Virus record (IMG/VR): IMGVR_UViG_3300010885_010349
Coordinates: 1 to 55,124 of that record
Length of the DNA: 55,124 nucleotides
Direction: 5' to 3' (one strand)
DNA from: a virus
The first letter of the stretch is position 1. Each line of letters starts with the position of its first letter. A model generated the notes under the pieces. It was not told the origin of the DNA. It worked only from the letters and a program-made list of their open reading frames with translations, and ran no database searches. Of the stretch, positions 1 to 8,531 are shown one piece after another. The translations under genes and the position numbers were made by a program.

Positions 1-31
1 GTATTCTTTCAAGCGTTTTCCACTCTTCCAT
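1..31 (-). CDS. 5' end of a minus-strand gene, possibly NUMOD4/HNH homing endonuclease
   Basis: Only the first ten codons lie in the window, reading MEEWKTLERI leftwards from an ATG whose A is at 31. The start is well supported by context: on the minus strand a GATAAATA late-promoter-like octamer (59-52) is followed by an AAAGGGA ribosome-binding site (44-38) and, six bases later, the ATG. The other two ATGs just upstream run into a stop within fourteen codons. The W-K-x-L/I start after two acidic residues resembles the N-terminus of the NUMOD4 domain found at the front of many phage HNH homing endonucleases, but ten residues cannot prove this. Existence of a gene is more secure than its function. 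Confidence 0.4.
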   Translation of the reverse strand, partial: MEEWKTLERI

Positions 32-51
32 AATGCATCCCTTTGTACATT

Positions 52-59
52 TATTTATC
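52..59 (-). promoter_or_regulatory. T4-type late promoter octamer GATAAATA (minus strand)
   Basis: The octamer differs from the T4 late-promoter consensus TATAAATA only at the first base. It lies 20 bases upstream of the minus-strand ATG at 31, with a good ribosome-binding site between. It faces away from the plus-strand promoter-like site at 101-108, so the two structural transcription units look divergent. Confidence 0.45.
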
Positions 60-100
60 TAAATATTTTATTTTTATTCTAAATGCTGATATTTTGGAAT

Positions 101-108
101 GCTAAATA
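101..108 (+). promoter_or_regulatory. Late-promoter-like octamer GCTAAATA
   Basis: GCTAAATA resembles the T4 late consensus with two changes at the left end. It is 22 bases upstream of the ATG at 131, with an AAGAAGGA ribosome-binding site (113-120) between. The same CTAAATA core recurs before the genes at 34587 and 47014, which supports a shared late signal. Confidence 0.4.
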
Positions 109-130
109 GTACAAGAAGGATAAGAATAAT

Positions 131-1648
131 ATGACGACCGCAGTTAGTACAGCAGAAATATGGGCTAAAGTCGCCGCAGAACAAACTGTTGCGTTAGAGG
201 CAGCAAAGAAAGCACTAGTTCAAGCTACTGCTAATGCCGCAGCGGCAGCTAGAAATTTTAATACTTCCCAGCAAGCATTGGCTAATGCATATGCAACAGG
301 AGCTTCGGCGGCTCAAATTGCAGCGTTGAATGCAAATACAATTGCCTTATCTAACCAGCAAATAGTAGCAAATAGCCAAGTAAATAACGCGGCTCAAACC
401 GTACAAGCTACACAGACATCGCTAACCGAAGCAAATCAAAAAGTTGCAGCCAATCTAAAAGCAGAACAAACATCAATAGATCAACCAGCTGGTCCGGTTA
501 CGTCTGTGCCGGCTGCCAATACTGAAAATACGCCGCTGCCGGCCGTAGAAAATCCTTCGCCTGCTCAGGTGACAACTAATTTAGCACAAAATGCCGCAAC
601 AAATGAGGCTATACAAGACAAAAAACCTCCTGAATCTAATCTAGCACAAAACGCTGCAACAACCAATGAAGCCGCACAAGACAAAAAAGTAGTAAGTGGC
701 GACCCGCCAATTGATAGAAGAATGGCTGATGCGGATTATATTAATAATTTAATTCCAACTACAGGGGAACGCGGGGCACAAGGATTAACTCTTGCAAAAT
801 TAGATGCACAATCACAAGCAACAACGCAAGATGTTGTAAATTTTCAAGCAAAAGCAGATTGGCGTGTTAGACTAAGTTTGAGTCCCGGAGCACAGCAAGC
901 ACAATATTTGTATTACGCACAAGATCCAGGTATACTTGCTCCGCTTTTAGCAACAGACGGAGTTATATTCCCCTATACACCATCTATATCAGTTTCTTAT
1001 AATGCAAACTATGAACCAACTGAGTTGACTCATTCTAATTATAAATTCTTTACTTATAGAAATAGCAATGTTGATAGCATAACGCTTGGGTGTGATTTTA
1101 CTGCACAGGATACATTTGAAGCAAATTATTTACTTGCAGTGATTCATTTCTTTAGAACAGCAACCAAGATGTTTTATGGTCAAGATCAAAATCCCAAGAA
1201 CGGTACACCCCCACCATTGTGTTATCTAAGTGGGTTGGGTGCATTTCAATTTGATGCACATCCATTAGCAATAACTGGTTTTAATTATTCTTTACCAACT
1301 GATGTTGATTACATACGTGCAGGAAATAATCCTTCTCCCGCAGGAGTTAATAGAGAAAACAGCCCTTCTCAGCCTAAAGCAACAACAGGATTTTCTGTAG
1401 CAGGGGCTATTAGAATGCTAGGTAGTTTTATTAATCCGGGTGCTATCCAGTCAGCACCACAATTTAGAACACCAAGTAGCTATACAGCTACTAGAGAACC
1501 AACATATGTACCTACTAAAATTACATTAAGTATAACAGCAGTCCCAATTGTAACAAGAAATGATATCAGCAATAAGTTTAGTCTAAAGCAATATGCAACT
1601 GGTTCATTATTACGTGGAACTAAACGTGCCGGCGGAGGAATGTGGTAA
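131..1648 (+). CDS. Baseplate/tail-tube junction protein (gp48/gp54-like) with Ala-rich N-terminal extension
   Basis: Residues 1 to about 110 are Ala/Gln/Asn-rich with heptad-like spacing, probably a helical coiled coil, followed by a Pro/Thr/Asn-rich linker containing a 20-residue tandem repeat. Residues about 200 to 430 form a compact beta-rich domain with the sequence landmarks VIFPYTPSISVSYNANYEPT, FTAQDTFEANY and HFFRTATKMFYGQD. I associate these landmarks with the protein that caps or initiates the tail tube on the baseplate in T4-like aquatic phages; whether it is the gp48 or the gp54 equivalent cannot be told. It overlaps the gp53-like gene by one base (TAATG), so the two are translationally coupled. 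A good ribosome-binding site AAGAAGGA precedes the ATG. The N-terminal extension is unusual compared with T4 gp48/gp54. Confidence 0.5.
   Translation: MTTAVSTAEIWAKVAAEQTVALEAAKKALVQATANAAAAARNFNTSQQALANAYATGASAAQIAALNANTIALSNQQIVANSQVNNAAQTVQATQTSLTEANQKVAANLKAEQTSIDQPAGPVTSVPAANTENTPLPAVENPSPAQVTTNLAQNAATNEAIQDKKPPESNLAQNAATTNEAAQDKKVVSGDPPIDRRMADADYINNLIPTTGERGAQGLTLAKLDAQSQATTQDVVNFQAKADWRVRLSLSPGAQQAQYLYYAQDPGILAPLLATDGVIFPYTPSISVSYNANYEPTELTHSNYKFFTYRNSNVDSITLGCDFTAQDTFEANYLLAVIHFFRTATKMFYGQDQNPKNGTPPPLCYLSGLGAFQFDAHPLAITGFNYSLPTDVDYIRAGNNPSPAGVNRENSPSQPKATTGFSVAGAIRMLGSFINPGAIQSAPQFRTPSSYTATREPTYVPTKITLSITAVPIVTRNDISNKFSLKQYATGSLLRGTKRAGGGMW
578..688 (+). repeat. In-frame tandem repeat, 60-base period, two copies
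   Basis: The first copy encodes NLAQNAATNEAIQDKK plus a PPES spacer (578-637). The second encodes NLAQNAATTNEAAQDKK (638-688) with one extra codon. Synonymous differences (gcc/gct, gag/gaa, aat/aac) show the duplication is not recent. It lies in the linker of the tail-tube-junction protein, about residues 150-186. Confidence 0.85.
1634..1639 (+). promoter_or_regulatory. Ribosome-binding site GGAGGA deciding the gp53-like start
   Basis: GGAGGA ends eight bases before the ATG at 1648, ideal spacing, but only two bases before an in-frame GTG at 1642. This favours the ATG, which forms a TAATG overlap with the preceding stop. Confidence 0.7.
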
Positions 1649-1956
1649 TGGCAAACAATATATATCCAGCAACAAGTCCGTATTATTTTACGGATGAAGT
1701 CAACAATAATTTTTTAGATGTGATGATAAATCGTCCCATCCCAATGCAACCATCTGACATATATTGGGAAATAACAACTGTATACGAATATAGACCTGAT
1801 TTATTAGCTTATGACTTGTATTCAGATAGTAAATTATGGTGGGTATTTGCAAGTAGAAACCCAAATAGATTAAAAGACCCCTACTTTGATTTTGTTGCAG
1901 GTGTTGGTATTTACTTACCTAAGTTAGATATGTTAACTCAAACATTAGGAATATAA
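1648..1956 (+). CDS. 53: Baseplate wedge protein gp53-like
   Basis: This 102-residue protein has the signature of the T4 gp53 wedge family: after an N-terminal NNNFLD segment it shows YEYRPDLLAYDLY, LWWVFASRNPNRLKDP and DFVAGVGIYLP. gp53 binds the other wedge proteins and joins wedges around the hub during baseplate assembly. T4 gp53 is about 196 residues, so this is the shorter form common in environmental phages. The ATG at 1648 is chosen over an in-frame GTG at 1642 because of the GGAGGA site. It is coupled by TAATG on both sides, placing it in one operon with the tail-tube-junction and hub genes. Confidence 0.8.
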   Translation: MANNIYPATSPYYFTDEVNNNFLDVMINRPIPMQPSDIYWEITTVYEYRPDLLAYDLYSDSKLWWVFASRNPNRLKDPYFDFVAGVGIYLPKLDMLTQTLGI

Positions 1957-4544
1957 TGCCAGATACAAAAAATCAAAATCTAGCTAATGATGATAAACAA
2001 AATCCACCTATTATAGGAGAGATTACTAGTTTGTTACACAGGTATCCTCCTCCAGGAAGTCCGGCACCGGTACAAGCAACACCTACTACACAAAGTGGAA
2101 AAATAAATACTGAAGCTGCACAAACAAGTACACCAAAGCCGGGCAAAAGACCACAAAACCCACTAGCTAATTTTTCAAGTTATACGTATCAGATATCATT
2201 GTATATGATAACACCTGATGCATATGATGCATTTATTGAGTCTGGTAGAAAAAATATCAATGCCATAAATAATATATCTGCTGCCGGCGAACAAACTATA
2301 ACTCAAGTTAATCAACAAGCAGCTACAAGAGAAGCTGCGATTAATTCGGGGTTCGTACAAGGTGTAGGAGAAAGGGGAAGAACAACATCTCCGCCTTCCC
2401 CATCAGCACCAACAACAATAAAAAAAGGCGGCGCATTCTTAGTCGCACAGAGTGGTGGCATCAACAATACAAACTCAAAACGTGCTCCTGGATTTGATTT
2501 AGATTTTTATATAGATAATTTAAGATTAGATCAATCAATAGGTACTCCAGACGTTCAAGGTTCAACTAATGTAACAGCTTTTAAATTTGAAATTATTGAA
2601 CCATATGGATTTTCATTTCTAACAAAATTGCGTGAAGCGTCTAATGCTTTATTAGGAATGTCTAATACTGCCAATCTTAAAGCACTTACCGATCCGTCGA
2701 GACAGTGTTTTATTTTAGGTTTTAGATTTTTGGGATATGATAAAGATGGTTATTTGATTGATCCTACTAAAATTTCAGGAGTTGACGGTGATCCACAAGG
2801 AAATGCATTTGGACTTTATGAAAGATTTTATGACATTCAAATTAATAAAATAAATTTTAAACTTGATGGTAGAGCTGTTGTTTACAACATAGAAGCTGCG
2901 CCTGTACCTACTGTCGTGGCGTTTGGAACACGACATGGTGTAGTTTGGACAGGTGCAACTGTTGCAGGAAAAACTGTATATGAAGCCCTAATGGGAGGTT
3001 CAGAGATATCAGGTAGTCAGACTAATACTACTGCAAATACAAAAACAAAGAGACAAGGTGGCAATTCTATACCAATCGGATTACTTGCAAAACTAAACGG
3101 GGATCAAAAAATATTATATGATACTGGAAAGATTGGTATACCTGCAGAATGGGATGTAGTTTTCTTAGGAGAAGCTGATACAGAAATTAAAAACGCATCA
3201 TTAGTTAGTAAAGCAGACTTGGACAAGAGAAAATGGATACCAAGTGAAGCTACTAAAACCGCAGAGTCGAATGTAAATTCTGAGCAACTTCCACCAGATA
3301 GTACTATTCGTCAGATTCAGTTGGGTCAGGGTATTACCATTTTACAAGCAGTTAATGATATTATAAAACAAAGTTCGTATATGGAACAAGCGTTGACTAC
3401 ATTATACAACGCAGCAACAGAACCTGATACAGATACAAATTCACCTGAAGAACAAGTAAACAAAAATCCTAAAGAACTCAAATGGTATACAATGCATGCG
3501 GAAGTAAAAATCAAAGGATATGATGTTAAACAAAATGACTTTGTTTATAAAACTACTTATATAATTCAACCCTATTTAACTCCGGCTGTTCTAAGTTCCT
3601 ACGCAGCAATTGTTACAAAGTATTATGGCCCTTACAAAAGATATGACTATTGGTTTACTGGAAAAAATTCAGAAGTTATTAGCTACACCCAAGAATTAAA
3701 TAATGCATTTTTTGGTGTTACTATGGGGGGTGAAGGTGTAGGAAACCGACTTCCGGGAGGAAATGCTAATATCCCTACGATTGTAGGGCAACCCCAGGGT
3801 CAACCAGACCAAGGTAGATTGAATATAGGTATGGAAGCACAAAATTCATATATGACCAGTTTATATGACCCAAATAGTTTTTCTACAGTTAAACTTAATA
3901 TCATTGGTGACCCAGACTTCTTAATGCAACCTGCTCCTAGCAGCATAAATTCATTGTATAATCAATTTTATGGGACTGATGGTTATACTATAAATCCAAA
4001 CGGTGGACAAGTTTTTGTGGAACTATGCTTTAAAGAACCAACTGATTATAAAAATAGTACTGGTTTGATGGATATAAATCAATCAGTTTATATTTGGAAA
4101 TATCCAACCAAGATTCAACGTGAAATAGATCAGCGCGGGGGAGGTATTATAATTGAAGTACTTAGTCTTATTAGTACCTTTAAAGGTGGCAAATTTCAGC
4201 AAGAGATAACAGGAAGACTATCTACGTTTGATAACAACGACAAAGTAACCAATGCAGTTGACGGAAGAACTCCTGAAGCACAGGCTCGTGATCCAAACGG
4301 AGCATATCGAGGAGATAGAACCAACGTAACGCCTGCACCAACATCTACTGGAACAGGCACAACCAATGTTACTGGCTTTGGCAGCACTCCACCAAACACC
4401 TTTCTTGATCCTGCTCAAAAAGCGCAGTTGTCAATTGGAAATTACACTAACAATTTCTTAGATCCTATGCAACGTAGAACACAAAATCAAACTCTAACTG
4501 TACCTACAAAAACCGGACTAACTCAAGATGATGATGCAGGATAA
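1956..4544 (+). CDS. Probable baseplate hub protein (gp27-like position)
   Basis: An 862-residue protein lying between gp53 and the gp5-like spike. The first ~65 residues are a Pro/Thr/Gln-rich disordered leader. Then come several beta-rich segments: YTYQISLYMITPDAYDAFI near 70, FDLDFYIDNLRL near 180, TAFKFEIIEPYGFSFLTKL near 210 and FYDIQINKINFKLDGRAVVY near 290. A C-terminal beta domain (about 640-760: LNIIGDPDFLMQPAP, GGGIIIEVLSLISTFKGGKF) resembles the domains by which tail hub proteins hold the spike. It ends in another low-complexity tail. Position and fold style suggest the hub ring that carries the spike, but direct similarity to T4 gp27 is not obvious. No enzymatic motif is seen. Its ATG overlaps the gp53 stop by one base. 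Confidence 0.5.
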   Translation: MPDTKNQNLANDDKQNPPIIGEITSLLHRYPPPGSPAPVQATPTTQSGKINTEAAQTSTPKPGKRPQNPLANFSSYTYQISLYMITPDAYDAFIESGRKNINAINNISAAGEQTITQVNQQAATREAAINSGFVQGVGERGRTTSPPSPSAPTTIKKGGAFLVAQSGGINNTNSKRAPGFDLDFYIDNLRLDQSIGTPDVQGSTNVTAFKFEIIEPYGFSFLTKLREASNALLGMSNTANLKALTDPSRQCFILGFRFLGYDKDGYLIDPTKISGVDGDPQGNAFGLYERFYDIQINKINFKLDGRAVVYNIEAAPVPTVVAFGTRHGVVWTGATVAGKTVYEALMGGSEISGSQTNTTANTKTKRQGGNSIPIGLLAKLNGDQKILYDTGKIGIPAEWDVVFLGEADTEIKNASLVSKADLDKRKWIPSEATKTAESNVNSEQLPPDSTIRQIQLGQGITILQAVNDIIKQSSYMEQALTTLYNAATEPDTDTNSPEEQVNKNPKELKWYTMHAEVKIKGYDVKQNDFVYKTTYIIQPYLTPAVLSSYAAIVTKYYGPYKRYDYWFTGKNSEVISYTQELNNAFFGVTMGGEGVGNRLPGGNANIPTIVGQPQGQPDQGRLNIGMEAQNSYMTSLYDPNSFSTVKLNIIGDPDFLMQPAPSSINSLYNQFYGTDGYTINPNGGQVFVELCFKEPTDYKNSTGLMDINQSVYIWKYPTKIQREIDQRGGGIIIEVLSLISTFKGGKFQQEITGRLSTFDNNDKVTNAVDGRTPEAQARDPNGAYRGDRTNVTPAPTSTGTGTTNVTGFGSTPPNTFLDPAQKAQLSIGNYTNNFLDPMQRRTQNQTLTVPTKTGLTQDDDAG

Positions 4545-4561
4545 TATATAAGTAAATAATT

Positions 4562-6625
4562 ATGGCAGAAAATAATTTTAAACCAAAAGGTCAAGCAAAG
4601 CAAAGCGCACCTAGTGCAGGTGGCGGGGTACTACGTTCTGTTCCTGTATTAGGCGTAGTTAAAAATAATATTGACTCTACTAGAGGTGGAAGAATACAAG
4701 TTTATGTTTCTGACTTTGGTGCCCCTGATCCTGATAATAATTCAAGTTGGGCTACAGTAAGTTACATGAGTCCTTTCTTTGGTGTAACTCCTGCTAACGG
4801 AGGAAGTGGCTCAGAAGATTACGGTGATTATACCAAGAATCCCAGTTCGTATGGAATGTGGTTTAGTCCTCCTGATTTAGGAAGTACTGTAGTTTGTATT
4901 TTCATTAACGGTGATCCAAACTACGGGTATTATATCGGCGGCGTATTGCCACCGGAATTGTTACAGATGATTCCTGCAATAGGTGCATCAGAAAATATCG
5001 TAGCAAATGAAGCAGAAGCTGCAGGATTAGGTGGTGCAACTAAATTACCAGTAACTAATTTAAATACAAACAACTCAGCGATAACAGATTCGCAAGGATT
5101 TTTAACTGCACCTAAACCTGTTCACAGCTATTCAACTGCTATCTATACTCAACAAGGTCTAGTTCGTGATCCTATAAGAGGACCAATATCAAGTAGTGCA
5201 TTACGTGAAAGTCCATCAAGAGTTGGCTGGGGAGTAAGCACACCCGGTAGACCAATCTATCAAGGTGGCTTTACTGACAATGACATTCTTAAACAAGGTG
5301 ACGCAGAAAATACAGCACTAGAAGTAATTTCTCGCCGAGGTGGACACAGTATTGTAATGGACGACGGCGATGCTATTGGTAATGACCAATTGATACGTTT
5401 AAGAACTGCATTAGGTCATCAAATACTATTAAGCGATAACGGTCAATGCTTGCATATAATTCATAGCAACGGGCAAAGTTATATTGAGTTGGGTAAAGAA
5501 GGTACTATTGATATGTACTCAACTAACAGTGTTAATGTTAGAACGCAGGGTGATTTGAACCTACACGCTGACAACAATATAAACATTAATGCCAAAAAAG
5601 ATTTAAATATCGCAGCAGATAACATAAACATAAATGCCGAAAAGAATATAAGTTGGCGTGCAGGCGGAAATTTTAGTGGATACACGCTAGGTAAATATTC
5701 TATTAAGGTCACTGGTTCTATGAGTATGGCAGCAGCCGGCGAAGGTTCTTATGCTAGTGATGGCGTTATGTATGTTAATGGTAAAAAAGTAAATCTCAAC
5801 ACCGGTACTACTTCAAATACACCAGCATTTACTCCATTGATAACTCAAGTAGCACACACTGATACATTATCCGATCCAGTAAAGGGATATGCAGCAGCAC
5901 CTGGATTATTACTTTCAATTGTAAGTCGTGCCCCTGCTCACGCACCGTGGGCAAATGCAGGTCAAGGTGTAGATGTTAAAGTTTCAACCAGCGCTAGTGC
6001 TGCTTTTCCAGCACCCCCGACTTCCGCAGCAGCAGCCGCAACTACAAGTGCAGCAACTGCACCCACAAAAACTACTACTCCAGCAATAGCATCTACTGTT
6101 CCAGCAGCACCGGCAGCCAGTGACGCATTGAATAAAAACGTAACATCAGCAATGATTAGTGGTGCAGCTACTAACGCAGCTTCACTAGCACCTAATCTAT
6201 CAAAAGTTGGTTCGGGTGTAGTGACTGATGCTACAGGAAAAATTAATGCAGTAGTGGGTTCACTTGGTATGACTCCCCAACAAATGGAAATTGCCGGTAT
6301 ATTAAAACCAGGTGCAGCAACGTTAGTGACAGGGCTAGTTCAAGGTGGTTCTAACGTAGCATCGGCAATGACAAACAATCTTTTCACTGGCATACCCGGA
6401 GCAGAAAATCTATCGTCATTCACACAAAATATTGGAGCACAAGCAAATGCACAAGTTTCAAACTTTCAACAAGCGCAAGCTGGATTGACTCAAGCAGGTG
6501 TGATAACTGGAAACGAATCTCCTACTGCAATTGCAGGTTTAGTTAATGCTGCGTCACAAGTAGGTTTAAAAACCACAGTTGATTTTGTTAAAAATTCAAA
6601 CTCTACTAATTTTGGGAGAGGGTAA
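4562..6625 (+). CDS. 5: Baseplate central spike, gp5-like (OB fold and beta-helix, no lysozyme domain)
   Basis: Residues about 20-140 form the gp5/VgrG-type OB fold (VLGVVKNNIDSTRGGRIQVY, MWFSPPDLGSTVVCIF, GDPNYGYYIGG). Residues about 255-420 are a spike helix region: GGHSIVMDDG, IRLRTALGHQILLSDNGQ, then short repeats such as DLNLHADNNININAKKDLNI. About 230 Ala/Ser/Thr-rich residues follow. This is the membrane-puncturing spike at the tip of the tail tube. T4 gp5 carries a lysozyme between OB fold and helix; here that interval (about 140-250) shows no lysozyme motif, so peptidoglycan cutting must come from elsewhere or be absent. It overlaps the next gene as TAATG. The Ala-rich tail shares a segment with the next protein. 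Confidence 0.8.
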   Translation: MAENNFKPKGQAKQSAPSAGGGVLRSVPVLGVVKNNIDSTRGGRIQVYVSDFGAPDPDNNSSWATVSYMSPFFGVTPANGGSGSEDYGDYTKNPSSYGMWFSPPDLGSTVVCIFINGDPNYGYYIGGVLPPELLQMIPAIGASENIVANEAEAAGLGGATKLPVTNLNTNNSAITDSQGFLTAPKPVHSYSTAIYTQQGLVRDPIRGPISSSALRESPSRVGWGVSTPGRPIYQGGFTDNDILKQGDAENTALEVISRRGGHSIVMDDGDAIGNDQLIRLRTALGHQILLSDNGQCLHIIHSNGQSYIELGKEGTIDMYSTNSVNVRTQGDLNLHADNNININAKKDLNIAADNININAEKNISWRAGGNFSGYTLGKYSIKVTGSMSMAAAGEGSYASDGVMYVNGKKVNLNTGTTSNTPAFTPLITQVAHTDTLSDPVKGYAAAPGLLLSIVSRAPAHAPWANAGQGVDVKVSTSASAAFPAPPTSAAAAATTSAATAPTKTTTPAIASTVPAAPAASDALNKNVTSAMISGAATNAASLAPNLSKVGSGVVTDATGKINAVVGSLGMTPQQMEIAGILKPGAATLVTGLVQGGSNVASAMTNNLFTGIPGAENLSSFTQNIGAQANAQVSNFQQAQAGLTQAGVITGNESPTAIAGLVNAASQVGLKTTVDFVKNSNSTNFGRG

Positions 6626-8022
6626 TGGCTACTAATTTATTATCTGCTGCTGCAAGTCAAGTGTTGGGTGCTGGAAGTAACGTAGCATCAGCAATTGCTT
6701 CAGGTGGATTTGCATCAAACATGGCCACTAATGTAACAGGTGGATTGGGCTCATTAGCTACGTCACTTGGTGGAATTTCTTCAGGCGTAACAGGGTCTAT
6801 CTCTGGAATTACCGGAGGGACAGGTAATGCTATATCATCATTTGCAAATGGTCTAAGTGCCGCAGGCGTTGATTTAAAAACAGGAAAAATACCAGCACTA
6901 GAAGCTGCGGCTTCATCTGGTGAATTTAAAAGTCAAGTCGAGTCTGTTAAAGGTTTAGCAGGGTCTGCGTTTGGCGCAATAACAGATTCTTTCAAGTCGT
7001 TGAAAGCAGGTATACCGCAAGACTTAAAAGCAATTGCACAAAAAAACGCAGCAGAGCAAGCAGCAAACGATGTTAAACCAACAGGTACATTAGCATCTTT
7101 GCCCGGAGATTTAGCAAAAGCACAATCAGTATTGGGAGCAGCATCAGCAAATATCCCGGGACTGTCGGGTCTTGCTGGAAGTTTACCTGCGTTAGGTGCT
7201 GGATTAACAAGTGTAGGTTCTTCTTTAAATAGTGGTAGTGGGTTGAGTGCGTTACCGGGGGGCGGAGCCGCAGCATATGCTTTTGTAAATAATGCAACAG
7301 GAGCAAGTTTATCTTTGCCTTCATTGTCTGGAATAACCTCTGCTGCACAAAATGCATCAGCTAGTGTATTAAATGGAATACCCTCAGCCAATGCACTATC
7401 AAGTATAGGTACTTCTTTGTCGGTTGGCAATTCATCTATAAGTGGACTAGTCAACAAACTATCATCTAGTTTACCTGATCTAACAAAAAACATATCAGCC
7501 GGAACTCAAAGTTTATCATCATTAGCTAGTACCGGATTACCCGCCGGTGCTGCAGCCTCACTATCAGCAAGCATAAATTCTCTTAGTGCTTCTGGGGCAA
7601 ACCCAATAAAAATGCCAACAGTAGCAGTGAATACAACTGATAGGAGTGAAATAACCTCGCAAATCAGTAGCCTACTGGGTGACAAGAAAATTCCTGCTCC
7701 AAACTTTTCAGGCCTTCTTGCTACTACTAGCCGAGACCTATCACAAACTGAACTTAATGCATACAATGCAACTTCAAAAGAAATTACCACATTAGTAGAT
7801 TCACGTTTTGATGTAGACAAAGCTGAAAGAGATGCAAGATATGCACTCAGTAAAGCTAAACAAGATTTACCACAAGGTGACCCTGCTATAACTGCTTTAG
7901 AACAAGCAGTTGCGACAGCTACAAATAAATTAAACGATTTGGATAAAAAGATAGTGTCTCTACGAAATAAATTGTATACACTGACTACTGGTAAGCCACC
8001 GCCAAACACTGTAGCAGCATAA
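6625..8022 (+). CDS. Ala/Gly/Ser-rich structural protein of unknown role
   Basis: A 465-residue protein. Residues 1-330 are almost entirely Ala, Gly, Ser, Leu, Thr and Asn in imperfect, partly glycine-zipper-like repeats. Residues about 345-465 are more normal: a basic/acidic helical segment (DVDKAERDARYALSKAKQDL, then LNDLDKKIVSLRNKLYTL) likely forms a coiled coil. No known family is recognised. It sits between spike and gp25 and is coupled to the spike gene by TAATG, so a spike-associated or tail-lumen role is a reasonable inference. Its start shares a GSNVASA segment, and twelve identical bases, with the C-terminal tail of the spike gene, hinting that the two tails derive from one another. 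Long antisense reading frames here are composition artefacts. Confidence 0.6.
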   Translation: MATNLLSAAASQVLGAGSNVASAIASGGFASNMATNVTGGLGSLATSLGGISSGVTGSISGITGGTGNAISSFANGLSAAGVDLKTGKIPALEAAASSGEFKSQVESVKGLAGSAFGAITDSFKSLKAGIPQDLKAIAQKNAAEQAANDVKPTGTLASLPGDLAKAQSVLGAASANIPGLSGLAGSLPALGAGLTSVGSSLNSGSGLSALPGGGAAAYAFVNNATGASLSLPSLSGITSAAQNASASVLNGIPSANALSSIGTSLSVGNSSISGLVNKLSSSLPDLTKNISAGTQSLSSLASTGLPAGAAASLSASINSLSASGANPIKMPTVAVNTTDRSEITSQISSLLGDKKIPAPNFSGLLATTSRDLSQTELNAYNATSKEITTLVDSRFDVDKAERDARYALSKAKQDLPQGDPAITALEQAVATATNKLNDLDKKIVSLRNKLYTLTTGKPPPNTVAA

Positions 8023-8029
8023 ATACATC

Positions 8030-8479
8030 ATGCCCTCATACATTGGATTCAGTACTATAAATGCGTACAAACCGCAATCTACAAACCTTCCCACTGGTCC
8101 TGCTGCTGGTACGGGGTCGGTAGTAAACCCCTACAATGTAGGAAATCAATTTGGTTTAGTTGATTCACCATTGGTGGTACAAGATTTTGTTAATGTTCTT
8201 AATATTCGTCAAGGTGAAAAAGTAGGACAACCCGGATATGGCACTACATTGTGGTCATTTATTTTTGAACCAAATACCGCAGATGTTCAATTTCAACTAG
8301 AAAATGAAATACGCAGGGTAGCAAATAATGATCCTAGACTAATTCTTAACACAGTGAAAGCATATCCCCAAGAAAACGGAATATTACTAGAAGTTGAGTT
8401 AGCAATATCTCCGTTCAACCAAGCACTCGAACTAAGCGTATTTTTCAATAGTTCTACAAACCTTGCTATTTTGCAATAA
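8030..8479 (+). CDS. 25: Baseplate wedge protein gp25-like
   Basis: A 149-residue member of the gp25/sheath-initiator family. An N-terminal ~40-residue extension precedes the core: VQDFVNVLNIRQGEKVGQPG, YGTTLWSFIFEPN, then LENEIRRVANNDPRLIL and a final beta hairpin. gp25 is the wedge component with a sheath-like handshake domain and primes polymerisation of the contractile sheath; it is conserved across phages, pyocins and type VI secretion. The size matches T4 gp25 (132 residues) plus the extension. It begins eight bases after the preceding stop with no clear ribosome-binding site, so translation probably depends on the upstream gene. Confidence 0.85.
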   Translation: MPSYIGFSTINAYKPQSTNLPTGPAAGTGSVVNPYNVGNQFGLVDSPLVVQDFVNVLNIRQGEKVGQPGYGTTLWSFIFEPNTADVQFQLENEIRRVANNDPRLILNTVKAYPQENGILLEVELAISPFNQALELSVFFNSSTNLAILQ

Positions 8480-8506
8480 CTCTTAAAAATCCATATTTTC
8501 AAGTAT

Positions 8507-8514
8507 GATAAATA
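8507..8514 (+). promoter_or_regulatory. Late promoter octamer GATAAATA before gene 6
   Basis: The octamer lies in the 52-base gap between gene 25 and gene 6, 17 bases before the ATG at 8532, with an AAAGAGA ribosome-binding site between. It is flanked by a perfect six-base inverted repeat (AAGTAT at 8501-8506... ATACTT at 8512-8517), an arrangement also seen around the TATAAATA at 54642. Confidence 0.5.
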
Positions 8515-8531
8515 CTTAAAAGAGAATAATT

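Noticed and set aside
6933-8009. Two long minus-strand reading frames (6933-7493 and 7506-8009) inside the Ala/Gly/Ser-rich gene
   Set aside because: They follow from the biased codon composition of the plus-strand gene. They have no ribosome-binding site, no recognisable protein features, and lie wholly opposite a coupled coding gene.
8018-8025. CATAAATA near the gene 25 start
   Set aside because: It overlaps the stop of the preceding gene and ends four bases before the ATG at 8030, leaving no room for a leader; probably part of coding sequence by chance.
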